A DNA stretch of 63,008 nucleotides from Myxococcaceae bacterium (GTDB lineage Bacteria > Myxococcota > Myxococcia > Myxococcales > Myxococcaceae): NCBI GenBank assembly GCA_025459425.1, contig JALOQF010000024.1:1-63008 (forward strand), written 5' to 3'. Below are positions 39,844 through 51,535 of this stretch, piece by piece. Made by a program: the position numbers and the translations under genes. Numbering within the stretch: the stretch's first letter is position 1; each line of letters starts with the position of its first letter. The notes under the pieces were generated by a model that did not search any database, was not told where the DNA came from, and saw nothing but the letters and a program-made list of their open reading frames with translations.

Positions 39844-42009
39844 TCAGTTGATGCCGCCGGTGCAGACGTTGTTCGAGCAGGTGAGCTGCGCGCAGCAGTC
39901 GCTCGTCGTGCTGCACGTCTGCCCTTCCACCCGGCACATGTTCGACGGTGGTGGAGAACAGACCGACGCGCCACCGCCCACGGGCGGCCGGCACTCGTTG
40001 GTGCAGCACTCGGAGTTGACGCTGCAGCTCTGGCCCGTCGGCCGGCACGCGCGCGCGGCCCAGTACGCCGAGATGTTGCGCGACTGCGGCGACTGCCCCG
40101 GGAGCCAGTACCCCACCTCGCTCGGGTCTTCGCCCGGCATGGGGTTCTTCTTGATGGCCGTCACCCAGATCTGCTCGCGGTTGGCCCCGCGCGTGCCTGC
40201 GGCCGCGTTGCCGTAGTCACGCCGTGAGAGGAACGCGAGCCAGTAGTACCCGCCCGAGTCGAAGGGCGACATGCGCGGCTCGAAGGACAGCTCGAGGCCG
40301 CCGTTCGCGTTCACCAGCTCGCGCACGTCGGTGCCGTCGCGTCGCATGACGTACAGCTTGGCGGGCTGCATCGACGAGCGGGCCGAGGTGCCCTGCGCGA
40401 AGACGAGCCGCTGCGAGTCGGGCGTCCACACCGGGTAGCTCGGCGCGCGCAAGGCACCCCGGTTGGGAATGCTGGCGCTGGTGCCCGAGAGGATGTTCTG
40501 CATCGGCCCGAAGGTGTCGGGGCCGGTGACGGGAATGAGCGAGAGGGTGCCGTCCGTGTAGTCGACGCCCCAGTCGGCCACGCTCGACACGCACGCGATG
40601 GCGGTGCCGTCGGGCGACCACGCCGGGTGGGTGACGTTGTTCGAGGGCAGCCCGCTGCCTTGAGCGGGTACGACGGCGCCCGTCATTGCGTTGATCAACG
40701 ACAGCCCCGTCGGGCTGGGCCCCGTCGTCACGACGAGCCGGTCTTCGGTCGGGTTCCAGCTCGAGAACCACCACTTGCGCTGGTTCGTCGGGAAGAGGCT
40801 GGGCGGCGGGTTGCCCGAGAGGTTCGTCGTCAGGTCGAACACCGTGCCGAAGTTGTCACCCCCGCCGAGCCGGCCCGCCATGTAACGGCCCGAGGGCGAG
40901 ACGGTGTGGCAGCCGACGCACGAGTCCATGCGGGTCGGATCGTCTGGCCCGGGCACCGGCGGCGGGTTCGGCATGAAGTTGACCCGCTGGTTGGTGCCGT
41001 CGTCGATGCGGTACACGCGGCCCTCGTTGACCGCCCAGTAGTAGACGCTGCCCGACAGCGCGGCGCGGGCGAAGCGAACCTTCACCTCGTTCGAGCGGTA
41101 CGCCGTCTGCGTCGCGGCCACCCAGCGGTCCACCGTGATGACGCCGTCGGCGTCGGGGTTCGTCTGGGCGAACGAGCGCCAGGCCGCCTGCTCGACGAGG
41201 AACGAGTTGGTGAACGAGCCCGTGTGCTCGAGGAATGCGAGGATCTCGACGTTCGGCTTCGAGAGCGTGACGCGGAAGAGGTCTCCGGGCGCACCATTGA
41301 GCCACTGCAGATCGGCCGCGAAGACGTTCTGCGGCATCACCGCGCGGTCGAGCGGGTACACCAGGTTGGCCGACTGCTGCGGGTCGAAGGGCATCAGCGT
41401 CGAGAAGCGGTTGACGCCAGCGGGCGGGAAGTTCGGCGTCGAGAACGAGCGCGCGATCTGCACCGTCACCGAGGTGCTCCCGCTCATCGTCATGGTGCTC
41501 CCGGGCACGACGAGCGTCGCCGTCACGGTGGTGACGCCGCCCTGCACGCCGGTGGCCTGGAACTCACCGGTCACCGAGTTGAGGTCGCCGTACTGCCGCG
41601 CGGCGGTGGACCAGGTGGGCACGAGGCCCGTGGTGACGGTGCTGCCGTCGCGCAGCTTGAGCGAGGCGGTGAAGGTGCGCGAGGCGGGGTTGCCGGGCGT
41701 GGTGACGATGGTGACGTTCTTCGGTTCGACTTCGACGGCCACCACGTCGAGCGTCATGCCCATGCCGCCGCCACCCGTCGCGTCACCGCCGGCCGTCCCT
41801 CCGCCAGCCCCTCCGGCCTGGCCACCTGCGCCACCGTCGGTCGCCGCGCCGCCTCCCGTCATCGCCACGCCGCCGCGGCACTGGCCCTGTACGCAGATCT
41901 GCCCGCTGCCGCAGTCATCGGTGGTGCGGCACGTCTGCACCGAAGGTCCGCACTGACAGGCCGCGATGAGCGAGGGAACGAAGAGGACTCGAAAGGTGGA
42001 AGCGCGCAC
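39844..42009 (-). CDS. large lipoprotein with Ig-like, CxxCH and propeller modules
   Basis: A 721-residue lipoprotein (signal ending LIAACQC). After a Cys-rich patch and a Gly/Ala/Thr-rich linker (about 45-82) come a Big2-like bacterial Ig segment (about 85-185), a mixed domain, one haem-attachment-like motif CVGCH in DSCVGCHTVSPSG near 365, and TolB/WD40-type propeller repeats (HPAWSPDGTAIACV, YPVWTPDSQRLVFAQG). The last 70 residues hold ten cysteines in paired CxxxxxCC patterns, a disulfide-knot tail common in myxobacterial secreted proteins. Probable surface protein; whether the CxxCH binds haem needs a check for cytochrome maturation. Confidence 0.8.
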   Translation of the reverse strand: MRASTFRVLFVPSLIAACQCGPSVQTCRTTDDCGSGQICVQGQCRGGVAMTGGGAATDGGAGGQAGGAGGGTAGGDATGGGGMGMTLDVVAVEVEPKNVTIVTTPGNPASRTFTASLKLRDGSTVTTGLVPTWSTAARQYGDLNSVTGEFQATGVQGGVTTVTATLVVPGSTMTMSGSTSVTVQIARSFSTPNFPPAGVNRFSTLMPFDPQQSANLVYPLDRAVMPQNVFAADLQWLNGAPGDLFRVTLSKPNVEILAFLEHTGSFTNSFLVEQAAWRSFAQTNPDADGVITVDRWVAATQTAYRSNEVKVRFARAALSGSVYYWAVNEGRVYRIDDGTNQRVNFMPNPPPVPGPDDPTRMDSCVGCHTVSPSGRYMAGRLGGGDNFGTVFDLTTNLSGNPPPSLFPTNQRKWWFSSWNPTEDRLVVTTGPSPTGLSLINAMTGAVVPAQGSGLPSNNVTHPAWSPDGTAIACVSSVADWGVDYTDGTLSLIPVTGPDTFGPMQNILSGTSASIPNRGALRAPSYPVWTPDSQRLVFAQGTSARSSMQPAKLYVMRRDGTDVRELVNANGGLELSFEPRMSPFDSGGYYWLAFLSRRDYGNAAAGTRGANREQIWVTAIKKNPMPGEDPSEVGYWLPGQSPQSRNISAYWAARACRPTGQSCSVNSECCTNECRPPVGGGASVCSPPPSNMCRVEGQTCSTTSDCCAQLTCSNNVCTGGIN

Positions 42010-42110
42010 GGGAGGAACCTAGGCGAAGTCTCCGCCGCGCGGGCCGCCTCGTCGCGTGCTTCTCAGCCGGTGAGAATCGCCGCGGAGCGCGGGGGCTCCA
42101 CTGCAACGCC

Positions 42111-43334
42111 TCACGCCTTCGACAGGCGGAGAATCAGGCGCTCGGCGAAGTCGATGCTGGCGTCGAGTTGGCCAGCGTCCATGTTGGACCAGGTGTCGGT
42201 CGGGTGGTGGTAGTGCCGGGGCGCGCCGATGTCGGGGTCGATGCACGTCAGCGAGACCGACTGGAAGCCCCGCACGAGGAAGGGCAGGGCGTCGGTGGCG
42301 CCAGTGGGAATGACGTAGGTCGGCACGCGCGCGGACTCCGGCAGCGACGCGTTGACGTCAGCGACGGCCTCGACGAGGGGCCTCGCGATGGGCAGCGGCC
42401 ACAGCTCACCCTCTTCGAGGATGCGCAGCGTGCCGTTCGACAGCGTGTCGAGGCCGAGCACGACGGTGTCGGCGGGCGTCCACTCACCCGAGGCGACGAC
42501 CTGCTCGGCGAGGCGCTGCGCACCGCCAGTGCCGGCCTCTTCGGCGCCCGAGATGACGATGACGAGCTCGACGTCGTCGGGCAGCTTCCCCTCGAGGCGG
42601 TACGCCAACTCGACGCACGCGGTGCAGCCCGAGAGGTTGTCGGCGGCGCCAGGCACCACGCGGTTCCGCAGCACGACGTCGAGGTTCAGCAGCGCCGTGA
42701 GGACCGCCGGCACGGTGACGAGGCCGCGGAGCCAGCCGGGCGCGCTCCACACGCCGAGGCCCGCGAGCAGCTCGAGCACGGCCAGCAGCGCGACGGTGGC
42801 GGTGGCGAGGCCGAGCGACTTCTTGAACCACCCCAGGCCCGGCGGCGGCTGCTTCGTCGCGGCCTTGATGAGCGAGGGGGTGAAGACGACGCCGGTGTAC
42901 GCCGCGTCGGCGTGCGCGATGAGCACCAGGCGCTTGCGGCGCGGGCCGCGCGCGGGGCGGGTCGCGACGAGGTTCTGCGAGGTGATGCGCGGAAAGAGGC
43001 TGCGCAGCACGAGCCCCTTGCGGAGCGACTCGAGCGTGTACGAGAGCGCCACCACCGCGTGCAGGCCTGCCCCGAGGAAGGGCGCCGAGAAGCCGACGCC
43101 GGTGGCCAGCGCCGCCGTGCCGAAGTGCAGCAAGAGGCTGGCGTACAGGCTCTGCGTCCACGTGAAGGGGCGCCAGTCGAGCTGGTAGCCCAGGCTCTCG
43201 AGCTCACGGCCCAGCATCGCCTGCGCGGCCTTCTCGGTGTCCGAGCCGGTGAGGCGGCGCGGGCCGAGCTCCTCGAGCGTGCGGACGCGGTCCACTGGGG
43301 TGAGGCGCGGCGTGGTGGCAGGCAAGGCTGTCAT
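42111..43334 (-). CDS. M28-family zinc peptidase with internal membrane segments
   Basis: A 407-residue predicted aminopeptidase. The M28 zinc ligands and catalytic residues are visible in order: LIAHADAAYTG (His and Asp), GAADNLSGC (bridging Asp), SGAEEAGTGGA (catalytic Glu and zinc Glu), LGLDTLSNG (Asp) and HYHHPTDTW (final His). Hydrophobic stretches near 62-105 and 168-215 interrupt the fold before the metal core and could anchor the enzyme in the membrane, unlike typical soluble M28 peptidases. No signal peptide. Single-gene unit beside the RNase P RNA. Substrate unknown. Confidence 0.82.
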   Translation of the reverse strand: MTALPATTPRLTPVDRVRTLEELGPRRLTGSDTEKAAQAMLGRELESLGYQLDWRPFTWTQSLYASLLLHFGTAALATGVGFSAPFLGAGLHAVVALSYTLESLRKGLVLRSLFPRITSQNLVATRPARGPRRKRLVLIAHADAAYTGVVFTPSLIKAATKQPPPGLGWFKKSLGLATATVALLAVLELLAGLGVWSAPGWLRGLVTVPAVLTALLNLDVVLRNRVVPGAADNLSGCTACVELAYRLEGKLPDDVELVIVISGAEEAGTGGAQRLAEQVVASGEWTPADTVVLGLDTLSNGTLRILEEGELWPLPIARPLVEAVADVNASLPESARVPTYVIPTGATDALPFLVRGFQSVSLTCIDPDIGAPRHYHHPTDTWSNMDAGQLDASIDFAERLILRLSKA

Positions 43335-43521
43335 GCAGTCTGCCTTACTCCGGGTCGCAGCGGCCCGGTCCTCGCGTTCCTCGGCCCGAAAAGAACGTCA
43401 CGTTCCCCAAGGGTTCGGTGGGGCCTCGCCATCGCGGGCAGGCGCCGCAAGCCCGCTCGCCGTCGGATTCGTGAGGGGCGTCATGACGACAGACTTCCCC
43501 CGTCGATGTGCTACGGCGACG

Positions 43522-43934
43522 GGCGCTGGAGCAGCCCGGGTGAACGCCGGCCACTGCAGGACGGGGTGGCGGGAGGAAAGTCCGGGCACCGCAGGGCAGG
43601 GTGCTGGTTAACGGCCAGTCGGCGCAAGCCGCAGGACAGTGCCACAGAAAACAGACCTCCTGTCCCGCGAGGGGCAGGGAAGGGTGAAACGGTGCGGTAA
43701 GAGCGCACCGCGCGCCTGGTGACAGGAGCGGCACGGCAAACCCCACCCGGTGCAAGAGCCAATAGGGGAGCGTCTTCTCCGAAAGGGGCAGACACGGGCG
43801 GCCCGCCCGATGCTCCCGGGTTGCTCGCTGCTTGAAGGCGTCGGCAACGGCGTCTCTAGATGAATGTTCGCCGCTCTCCCGGGAAACCGGGAGGGGACAG
43901 AACCCGGCTTACAGGGCTGCTCCAGCGTTTTTTT
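43522..43934 (+). ncRNA. rnpB: RNase P RNA, bacterial type A
   Basis: The RNA subunit of RNase P, which trims tRNA 5' ends. The universally conserved GAGGAAAGTCCGGGC is at 43573-43587 and its P4 partner ACAGAACCCGGCTTAC near 43897. Helix P1 is perfect: CGCTGGAGCAGCCC at 43524-43537 pairs with GGGCTGCTCCAGCG at 43914-43927. Conserved segments GCAAACCCCACCCGGTGCAAGAGCC and AATAGGG also match. A run of seven T follows P1 at 43928-43934. Total about 410 bases, normal for type A. Convergent with ftsK. Confidence 0.97.
43914..43934 (+). terminator. rnpB 3' end and U-run
   Basis: The 3' strand of helix P1 followed directly by TTTTTTT (43928-43934), the likely end of the RNase P RNA transcript. The ftsK stop codon begins at 43938 on the other strand. 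Confidence 0.5.
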
Positions 43935-43937
43935 CTC

Positions 43938-47387
<3,450 letters not shown>

Positions 47388-47535
47388 CGCCAACACCTCT
47401 GGATCGAGATGTTGCGGAGTGTAGGGAGGGGGCCCGGCGGGGCAATTTTTCGACCGCCGCTGACGCCCATTCGGCTCGTGACTTCGCGCGTTTGTTCCCG
47501 TGGTCGAAGGCCTGATCTACGGTGCCCTTCCCGCC

Positions 47536-49044
47536 ATGGACGTTCGGTGTCCGAAGTGCCAGTCCGAGTACGAGCTCGATGACGCGCGCGTCACCGACGA
47601 CGGCGTCACGGTCAAGTGTTCGGAGTGCCAGCACGTCTTCCGCGTGAAGAAGAAGTCGCTGGTGATGACGCTGCCGGTGCGTGACGAGCCAGCCGCCGCC
47701 GCGACGCTCCCGCCGACGGCCCAGCACCGCGAGTGGAAGGTGCGGCAGCCCAACGGGAACATCTACCTGTGCCGCGAGCTGACGACGCTCCAGAAGTGGA
47801 TCGTCGAGGGCAAGGTGGGGCGCGACGACGAGATCTCACTCACGGGTGAGAACTGGAAGCGGCTCGGCAACATCCCCGAGCTGGCGAGCTTTTTCCAGGT
47901 GGTGGAGGACGCGGCCAAGGCGCGCGCTCTCGAGGCGCTGCGACCGCCCAGTCAGCCGGGCGCCCCCGCGGTGCCGCCGCCGCCACCCTCGATTCCGCCG
48001 GGCGCGAAGATCACCGACACGTGGAAGGAGCCGAACTTCACGCTCCCACCGCCACCGCCTGCCCCTTCGGTGCCGCCCAGCGCCAGGCCGGCCGAGCCGC
48101 CGAAGCAGGCCGTCACGGCCCCGCCGGCCGCGCCCCCGAAGCCGCCAGACCTGACGAAGGAGACGCTCAAGGGGCCGGCGTTCGTGACGCCCCTGCCCAC
48201 CCAGCGGGCGAGCTCGAAGTCGTCTGGCCGGCTGGCGGCGGCGGCGATTCCCGATGACGACGCCGACCTGGCGCGCACGGTGAAAGGCGGCAGCAGTGGG
48301 AAGTGGGTCGCCCTCATCCTCGGCGGGCTGCTGGTGGGCGGAGGCGCGGGCTACTACTTCGGCTTCTACGAGCCCGAGCAGCAGGCGAAGGCCGAGGCGG
48401 CCCGGCTGGCGTCGCAGCGAGCGGCTGAAGAGGCCGCGCGGGTCAAGGCCGAGGCCGAGGCGCGCGCGAAGGCCGAAGCCGAGGTCGAAGCGGCACGGCG
48501 AGCGGCGGAAGCGGCGGCCCTCGCCGATGCCGGTTCGGAGGACGCGGGCGCTGGCGATGCGGGCCTCGACGCGGGGGCGATGGACGCGGGCGGTCCAGTC
48601 GATGCTGGAGCGCCAGCCGCGGTGGCGGTGGTCGTCGACGCTGGCGTGAAGGCCCCGGCCTCGGGCGTCGTGACGGCGCCCACCGGCCGCTCGTACGACT
48701 ACTACATGGAGCGCGGAGACGCGCTGCGCGACGCCGAGAAGCCGAAGCAGGCGCTGTCGTTCTACGGGCAGGCCGCCGACCTGAAGCCCGACCGTGTCGA
48801 GCCGGTGGTGGGCCGCGGCTTCGCCCTCTTCGACATGGGGCAGATGCTGCAGGCCGAGGCCTCGTTCGAGCAGGCGCTGCGCCTCAACTCGAAGTACGGC
48901 CCGGCCATCATGGGCATGGCCGAGGTGCTCAAGGCCCAGGGCAAGAAGGCGAAGGCCGTCGAGTTCTACCAGCGGTACCTCGACGAGCACCCCACCGGCA
49001 GCGAGGCGAACGTCGCCCGCAACGCCATCGAGCGGCTCAAGTAA
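47536..49044 (+). CDS. zinc-ribbon protein with GYF-like and TPR domains
   Basis: A 502-residue protein. The N-terminal zinc ribbon (residues 5-35) has Cys5, Cys8, Cys28 and Cys31 in the MJ0042-type pattern. A GYF-2-like domain follows (about 65-120: WKVRQPNGNIYLCRELTTLQKWIVEGKVGRDDEI), then a Pro-rich linker, one membrane segment (about 258-278, WVALILGGLLVGGGAGYYFGF), an Ala/Glu coiled coil, an Asp-Ala-Gly linker and three C-terminal TPRs (about 385-500). This architecture is common in myxobacteria and related gliding or secretion proteins (AgmX-like), with the ribbon in the cytoplasm and TPRs outside. Function unknown. Divergent from ftsK. Confidence 0.82.
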   Translation: MDVRCPKCQSEYELDDARVTDDGVTVKCSECQHVFRVKKKSLVMTLPVRDEPAAAATLPPTAQHREWKVRQPNGNIYLCRELTTLQKWIVEGKVGRDDEISLTGENWKRLGNIPELASFFQVVEDAAKARALEALRPPSQPGAPAVPPPPPSIPPGAKITDTWKEPNFTLPPPPPAPSVPPSARPAEPPKQAVTAPPAAPPKPPDLTKETLKGPAFVTPLPTQRASSKSSGRLAAAAIPDDDADLARTVKGGSSGKWVALILGGLLVGGGAGYYFGFYEPEQQAKAEAARLASQRAAEEAARVKAEAEARAKAEAEVEAARRAAEAAALADAGSEDAGAGDAGLDAGAMDAGGPVDAGAPAAVAVVVDAGVKAPASGVVTAPTGRSYDYYMERGDALRDAEKPKQALSFYGQAADLKPDRVEPVVGRGFALFDMGQMLQAEASFEQALRLNSKYGPAIMGMAEVLKAQGKKAKAVEFYQRYLDEHPTGSEANVARNAIERLK

Positions 49045-49047
49045 CCG

Positions 49048-49671
49048 TCAGCGCCGCCCAAAGAAGCGCAACACGTCGGTGGCCTTGAGCACGCCCACCA
49101 GTGAGCCATCGGGCTCGATGACGGGCAGCTCGCTCACCTGGTGCGCGGCCATCTTCTCGGCGGCATTGGCGAGCGGCTCATCGGGTGACAGCACGCCGAG
49201 CGCGGGCTCGAGCGCCTCGTCGGTGACGGCCTCGTCGGCGGAGGGGTGGCGCAGGCGCAGCGCGCGCGACTCGTCCTCGAGCGCCCGCAGTGACGTCAGG
49301 CGGACGATGCCGATGATGACGCCCGCGTCGTCCACGACGGGAGCGCTGGACAGTCGCTGGGACTCGAGGAGGCCGACGGCCGTGGACACCGGCAGCTCCG
49401 GGTCGAGGCACCACGAGTCCGGGCCCAGCGCCTCGTCGACGGTGACGGCTGCGCTCACGGGCTGCCGGACGTGGCAGCGCACCGTCTCGTGCTCTCCGGT
49501 GTCGTCGAGGCTCACCAGCCGCTCGCAGCCCACGCACGCGTCGACGACCTGCAGGCCCGTCAGCGGGCAGTGAACCGTGCGGCGCTCGAGCCGTTCGCCG
49601 GTGTCGAGCACGACGACTCGCCGGCGCACGGGCACCAGGCACGCCTCGTCGTCGGAACGCTTCTCGGCCAT
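49048..49671 (-). CDS. CBS-domain protein with N-terminal Cys motif
   Basis: A 207-residue soluble protein with two CBS domains (about 82-135, DSWCLDPELPVSTAVGLLESQRLSSAPVVDDAGVIIGIV, and about 148-205, VLSPDEPLANAAEKMAAHQVSELPVIEPDGSLVGVLKATDVLRFF). CBS pairs bind adenosyl nucleotides. The first 60 residues contain CPLTGLQVVDACVGCERL, a likely small metal or disulfide module. The start at 49671 was chosen because the upstream extension is Arg-rich and not protein-like. Convergent with the zinc-ribbon gene; partner unknown. Confidence 0.8.
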   Translation of the reverse strand: MAEKRSDDEACLVPVRRRVVVLDTGERLERRTVHCPLTGLQVVDACVGCERLVSLDDTGEHETVRCHVRQPVSAAVTVDEALGPDSWCLDPELPVSTAVGLLESQRLSSAPVVDDAGVIIGIVRLTSLRALEDESRALRLRHPSADEAVTDEALEPALGVLSPDEPLANAAEKMAAHQVSELPVIEPDGSLVGVLKATDVLRFFGRR

Positions 49672-49804
49672 GACCAACCCCGATGGGCGCCATCCTCGCG
49701 CTCGGCGCGACGGGACGCCATGGCCCCCGGTCATCACGCCGACGGCTCTCGCGGCGCATGGCCTCGCGCTGGTGTCGACCCACGACAGCGGTAAACAGAC
49801 GTCC

Positions 49805-50092
49805 ATGAAGCTGACGGAACAGCAGGTGCTTCACGTGGCGAAGCTGGCCAGGCTCGCGCTGACGCCCGACGAGGTGGCCACCTTCAAGAATCAGCTCTCG
49901 GCGATTCTCGACGCCGTCGACGAGCTCGCGCGGGTCGACTCTGCGACGACGCTCGTTGCACCCGCTGGCTCCGAGGGGCTGGCGCTCCTGCGGCAGGACG
50001 TGGTGCAGGGCGAAGTCGGCACCGAGGCCGCGCTCGCGAACGCGCCCCAGGTGGCTGGAACCAGCTTCGCGATTCCGAAGGTGCTCGAGTGA
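49805..50092 (+). CDS. gatC: aspartyl/glutamyl-tRNA amidotransferase subunit C
   Basis: A 95-residue GatC: MKLTEQQVLHVAKLARLALT followed by FKNQLSAILDAVDELARVD, the helical pair that wraps around GatA/GatB, and the C-terminal LRQDVVQGEV segment. It stabilises the GatCAB complex that amidates Glu-tRNA(Gln) or Asp-tRNA(Asn). The stop overlaps the gatA start by four bases. First gene of gatCAB. Confidence 0.95.
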   Translation: MKLTEQQVLHVAKLARLALTPDEVATFKNQLSAILDAVDELARVDSATTLVAPAGSEGLALLRQDVVQGEVGTEAALANAPQVAGTSFAIPKVLE

Positions 50093-51531
50093 AGACGCTC
50101 GCGCAGGCTGCAGCGGCGCTCGCAGCAGGTCAGACGTCGAGCGCGGCGTTGACCGCCGCGTGTCTCGAGCGCGCGAAGGCCGACCCGTTCGGGGCCTTCC
50201 TCACGCTCGACGAGCCGGGCGCGCTCGCTTCGGCGCAGGCCTCCGACGCGCGGCGACGAGAAGGGCGCGCGGTGGGGCCGCTCGATGGCGTTCCCCTCTC
50301 GCTGAAGGACAACATCCTCACCGAGGGCGTGGTGACGACGGCGGGCTCACGCATGCTCGAGGGGTTTCGCCCACCGTACGACGCGACGGTGACCGCGCGC
50401 CTCAAGGCCGCGGGAGCCGTGCTGCTGGGCAAGACGAACCTCGACGAGTTCGGCATGGGCTCGTCGACCGAGAACAGCGCCTTTCAGAAGACGAAGAACC
50501 CGCTCGACCCGACGCGCACGCCCGGAGGTTCGTCGGGGGGCTCGGCCGCGTCGGTCGCCGCGCGCCTCTGCTTCGGCTCGTTGGGCACCGACACCGGCGG
50601 CTCGATTCGGCAGCCCGCCGCCTTCACCGGCCTGGTGGGCCTCAAGCCGTCGTGGGGGCGCGTCTCACGCTTCGGGGTGGTGGCCTACGCGAGCTCGCTC
50701 GACCAGGTGGGCCCGCTCGCGCACACCGTCGAAGACGCGGCCACGCTGCTGTCGGCCATCGAGGGCCTCGACCCCGCCGATGCCACCTCGTCGACGGCCC
50801 CGAAGACCGACCTGTCGATGCTTCGGAGCGGGGTGAGGGGGCTCCGCGTCGGCCTGCCGAAGGAGTTCTTCGTCGACGGCATGGATCCCGAGGTGGCGGC
50901 GTCGGTGCGCGCGGCGGCGGCGACGCTCGTCTCGCTCGGTGCGAGCGTGGAAGAGGTGTCGCTCCCGCACACCCGCTACGCGATGGCGACGTACTACGTG
51001 CTCGCGCCCTGCGAGGCGTCGTCGAACCTCGGCCGCTACGACGGCGTGCGCTTCGGTCACCGCACGACGGACCCGCGCTCGCTCAAGGCGCTCTACGAGA
51101 ACAGCCGCGCCGAGGGCTTCGGCCCCGAGGTGAAGCGCCGCATCATGCTGGGCACGTTCGCGCTCTCGGCCGGCTACGCCGACGCCTACTACCGCAAGGC
51201 CCAGCAGGTGCGCGCCCTCATCCGCCGCGACTACGAGCAGGTGTTCCAGCGCGTCGACGTGGTGCTGTCGGCGACGTCGCCGGTGTTGCCGTGGCGGCTC
51301 GGCGAGAAGCTCGACGACCCGCTCGCGATGTACCTGATGGACGTACTGACGCTCCCCTGCAACCTCGCTGGCCTGCCCGGGCTGTCGCTGCCCTGCGGCC
51401 GCGCGTCGAACGGCCTGCCCATCGGCGCGCAGCTCCTGGGCCGGCCCTTCGACGAAGGCACCGTGCTGAAGACCGCGTACGCGCTCGAGGCGGCGCTCGG
51501 CCTCCAGTTCGCTCCGACGGGAGGCGTCTGA
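50089..51531 (+). CDS. gatA: aspartyl/glutamyl-tRNA amidotransferase subunit A
   Basis: A 480-residue amidase-signature enzyme that releases ammonia from glutamine or asparagine for GatB. Catalytic triad: Lys in PLSLKDNILT near 68, Ser in the GGSSGGSAA loop near 146-154, and Ser in DTGGSIRQPAA near 170. Begins at GTG inside the GTGA overlap with gatC. Length is normal for bacterial GatA. Cytoplasmic; couples to GatB by an ammonia tunnel. Confidence 0.97.
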   Translation: MKTLAQAAAALAAGQTSSAALTAACLERAKADPFGAFLTLDEPGALASAQASDARRREGRAVGPLDGVPLSLKDNILTEGVVTTAGSRMLEGFRPPYDATVTARLKAAGAVLLGKTNLDEFGMGSSTENSAFQKTKNPLDPTRTPGGSSGGSAASVAARLCFGSLGTDTGGSIRQPAAFTGLVGLKPSWGRVSRFGVVAYASSLDQVGPLAHTVEDAATLLSAIEGLDPADATSSTAPKTDLSMLRSGVRGLRVGLPKEFFVDGMDPEVAASVRAAAATLVSLGASVEEVSLPHTRYAMATYYVLAPCEASSNLGRYDGVRFGHRTTDPRSLKALYENSRAEGFGPEVKRRIMLGTFALSAGYADAYYRKAQQVRALIRRDYEQVFQRVDVVLSATSPVLPWRLGEKLDDPLAMYLMDVLTLPCNLAGLPGLSLPCGRASNGLPIGAQLLGRPFDEGTVLKTAYALEAALGLQFAPTGGV

Positions 51532-51535
51532 AGCC

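Noticed and set aside
43335..43519. A gene between the M28 peptidase and rnpB
   Set aside because: Frames here overlap the RNase P RNA or are short and unbiased; nothing supportable.
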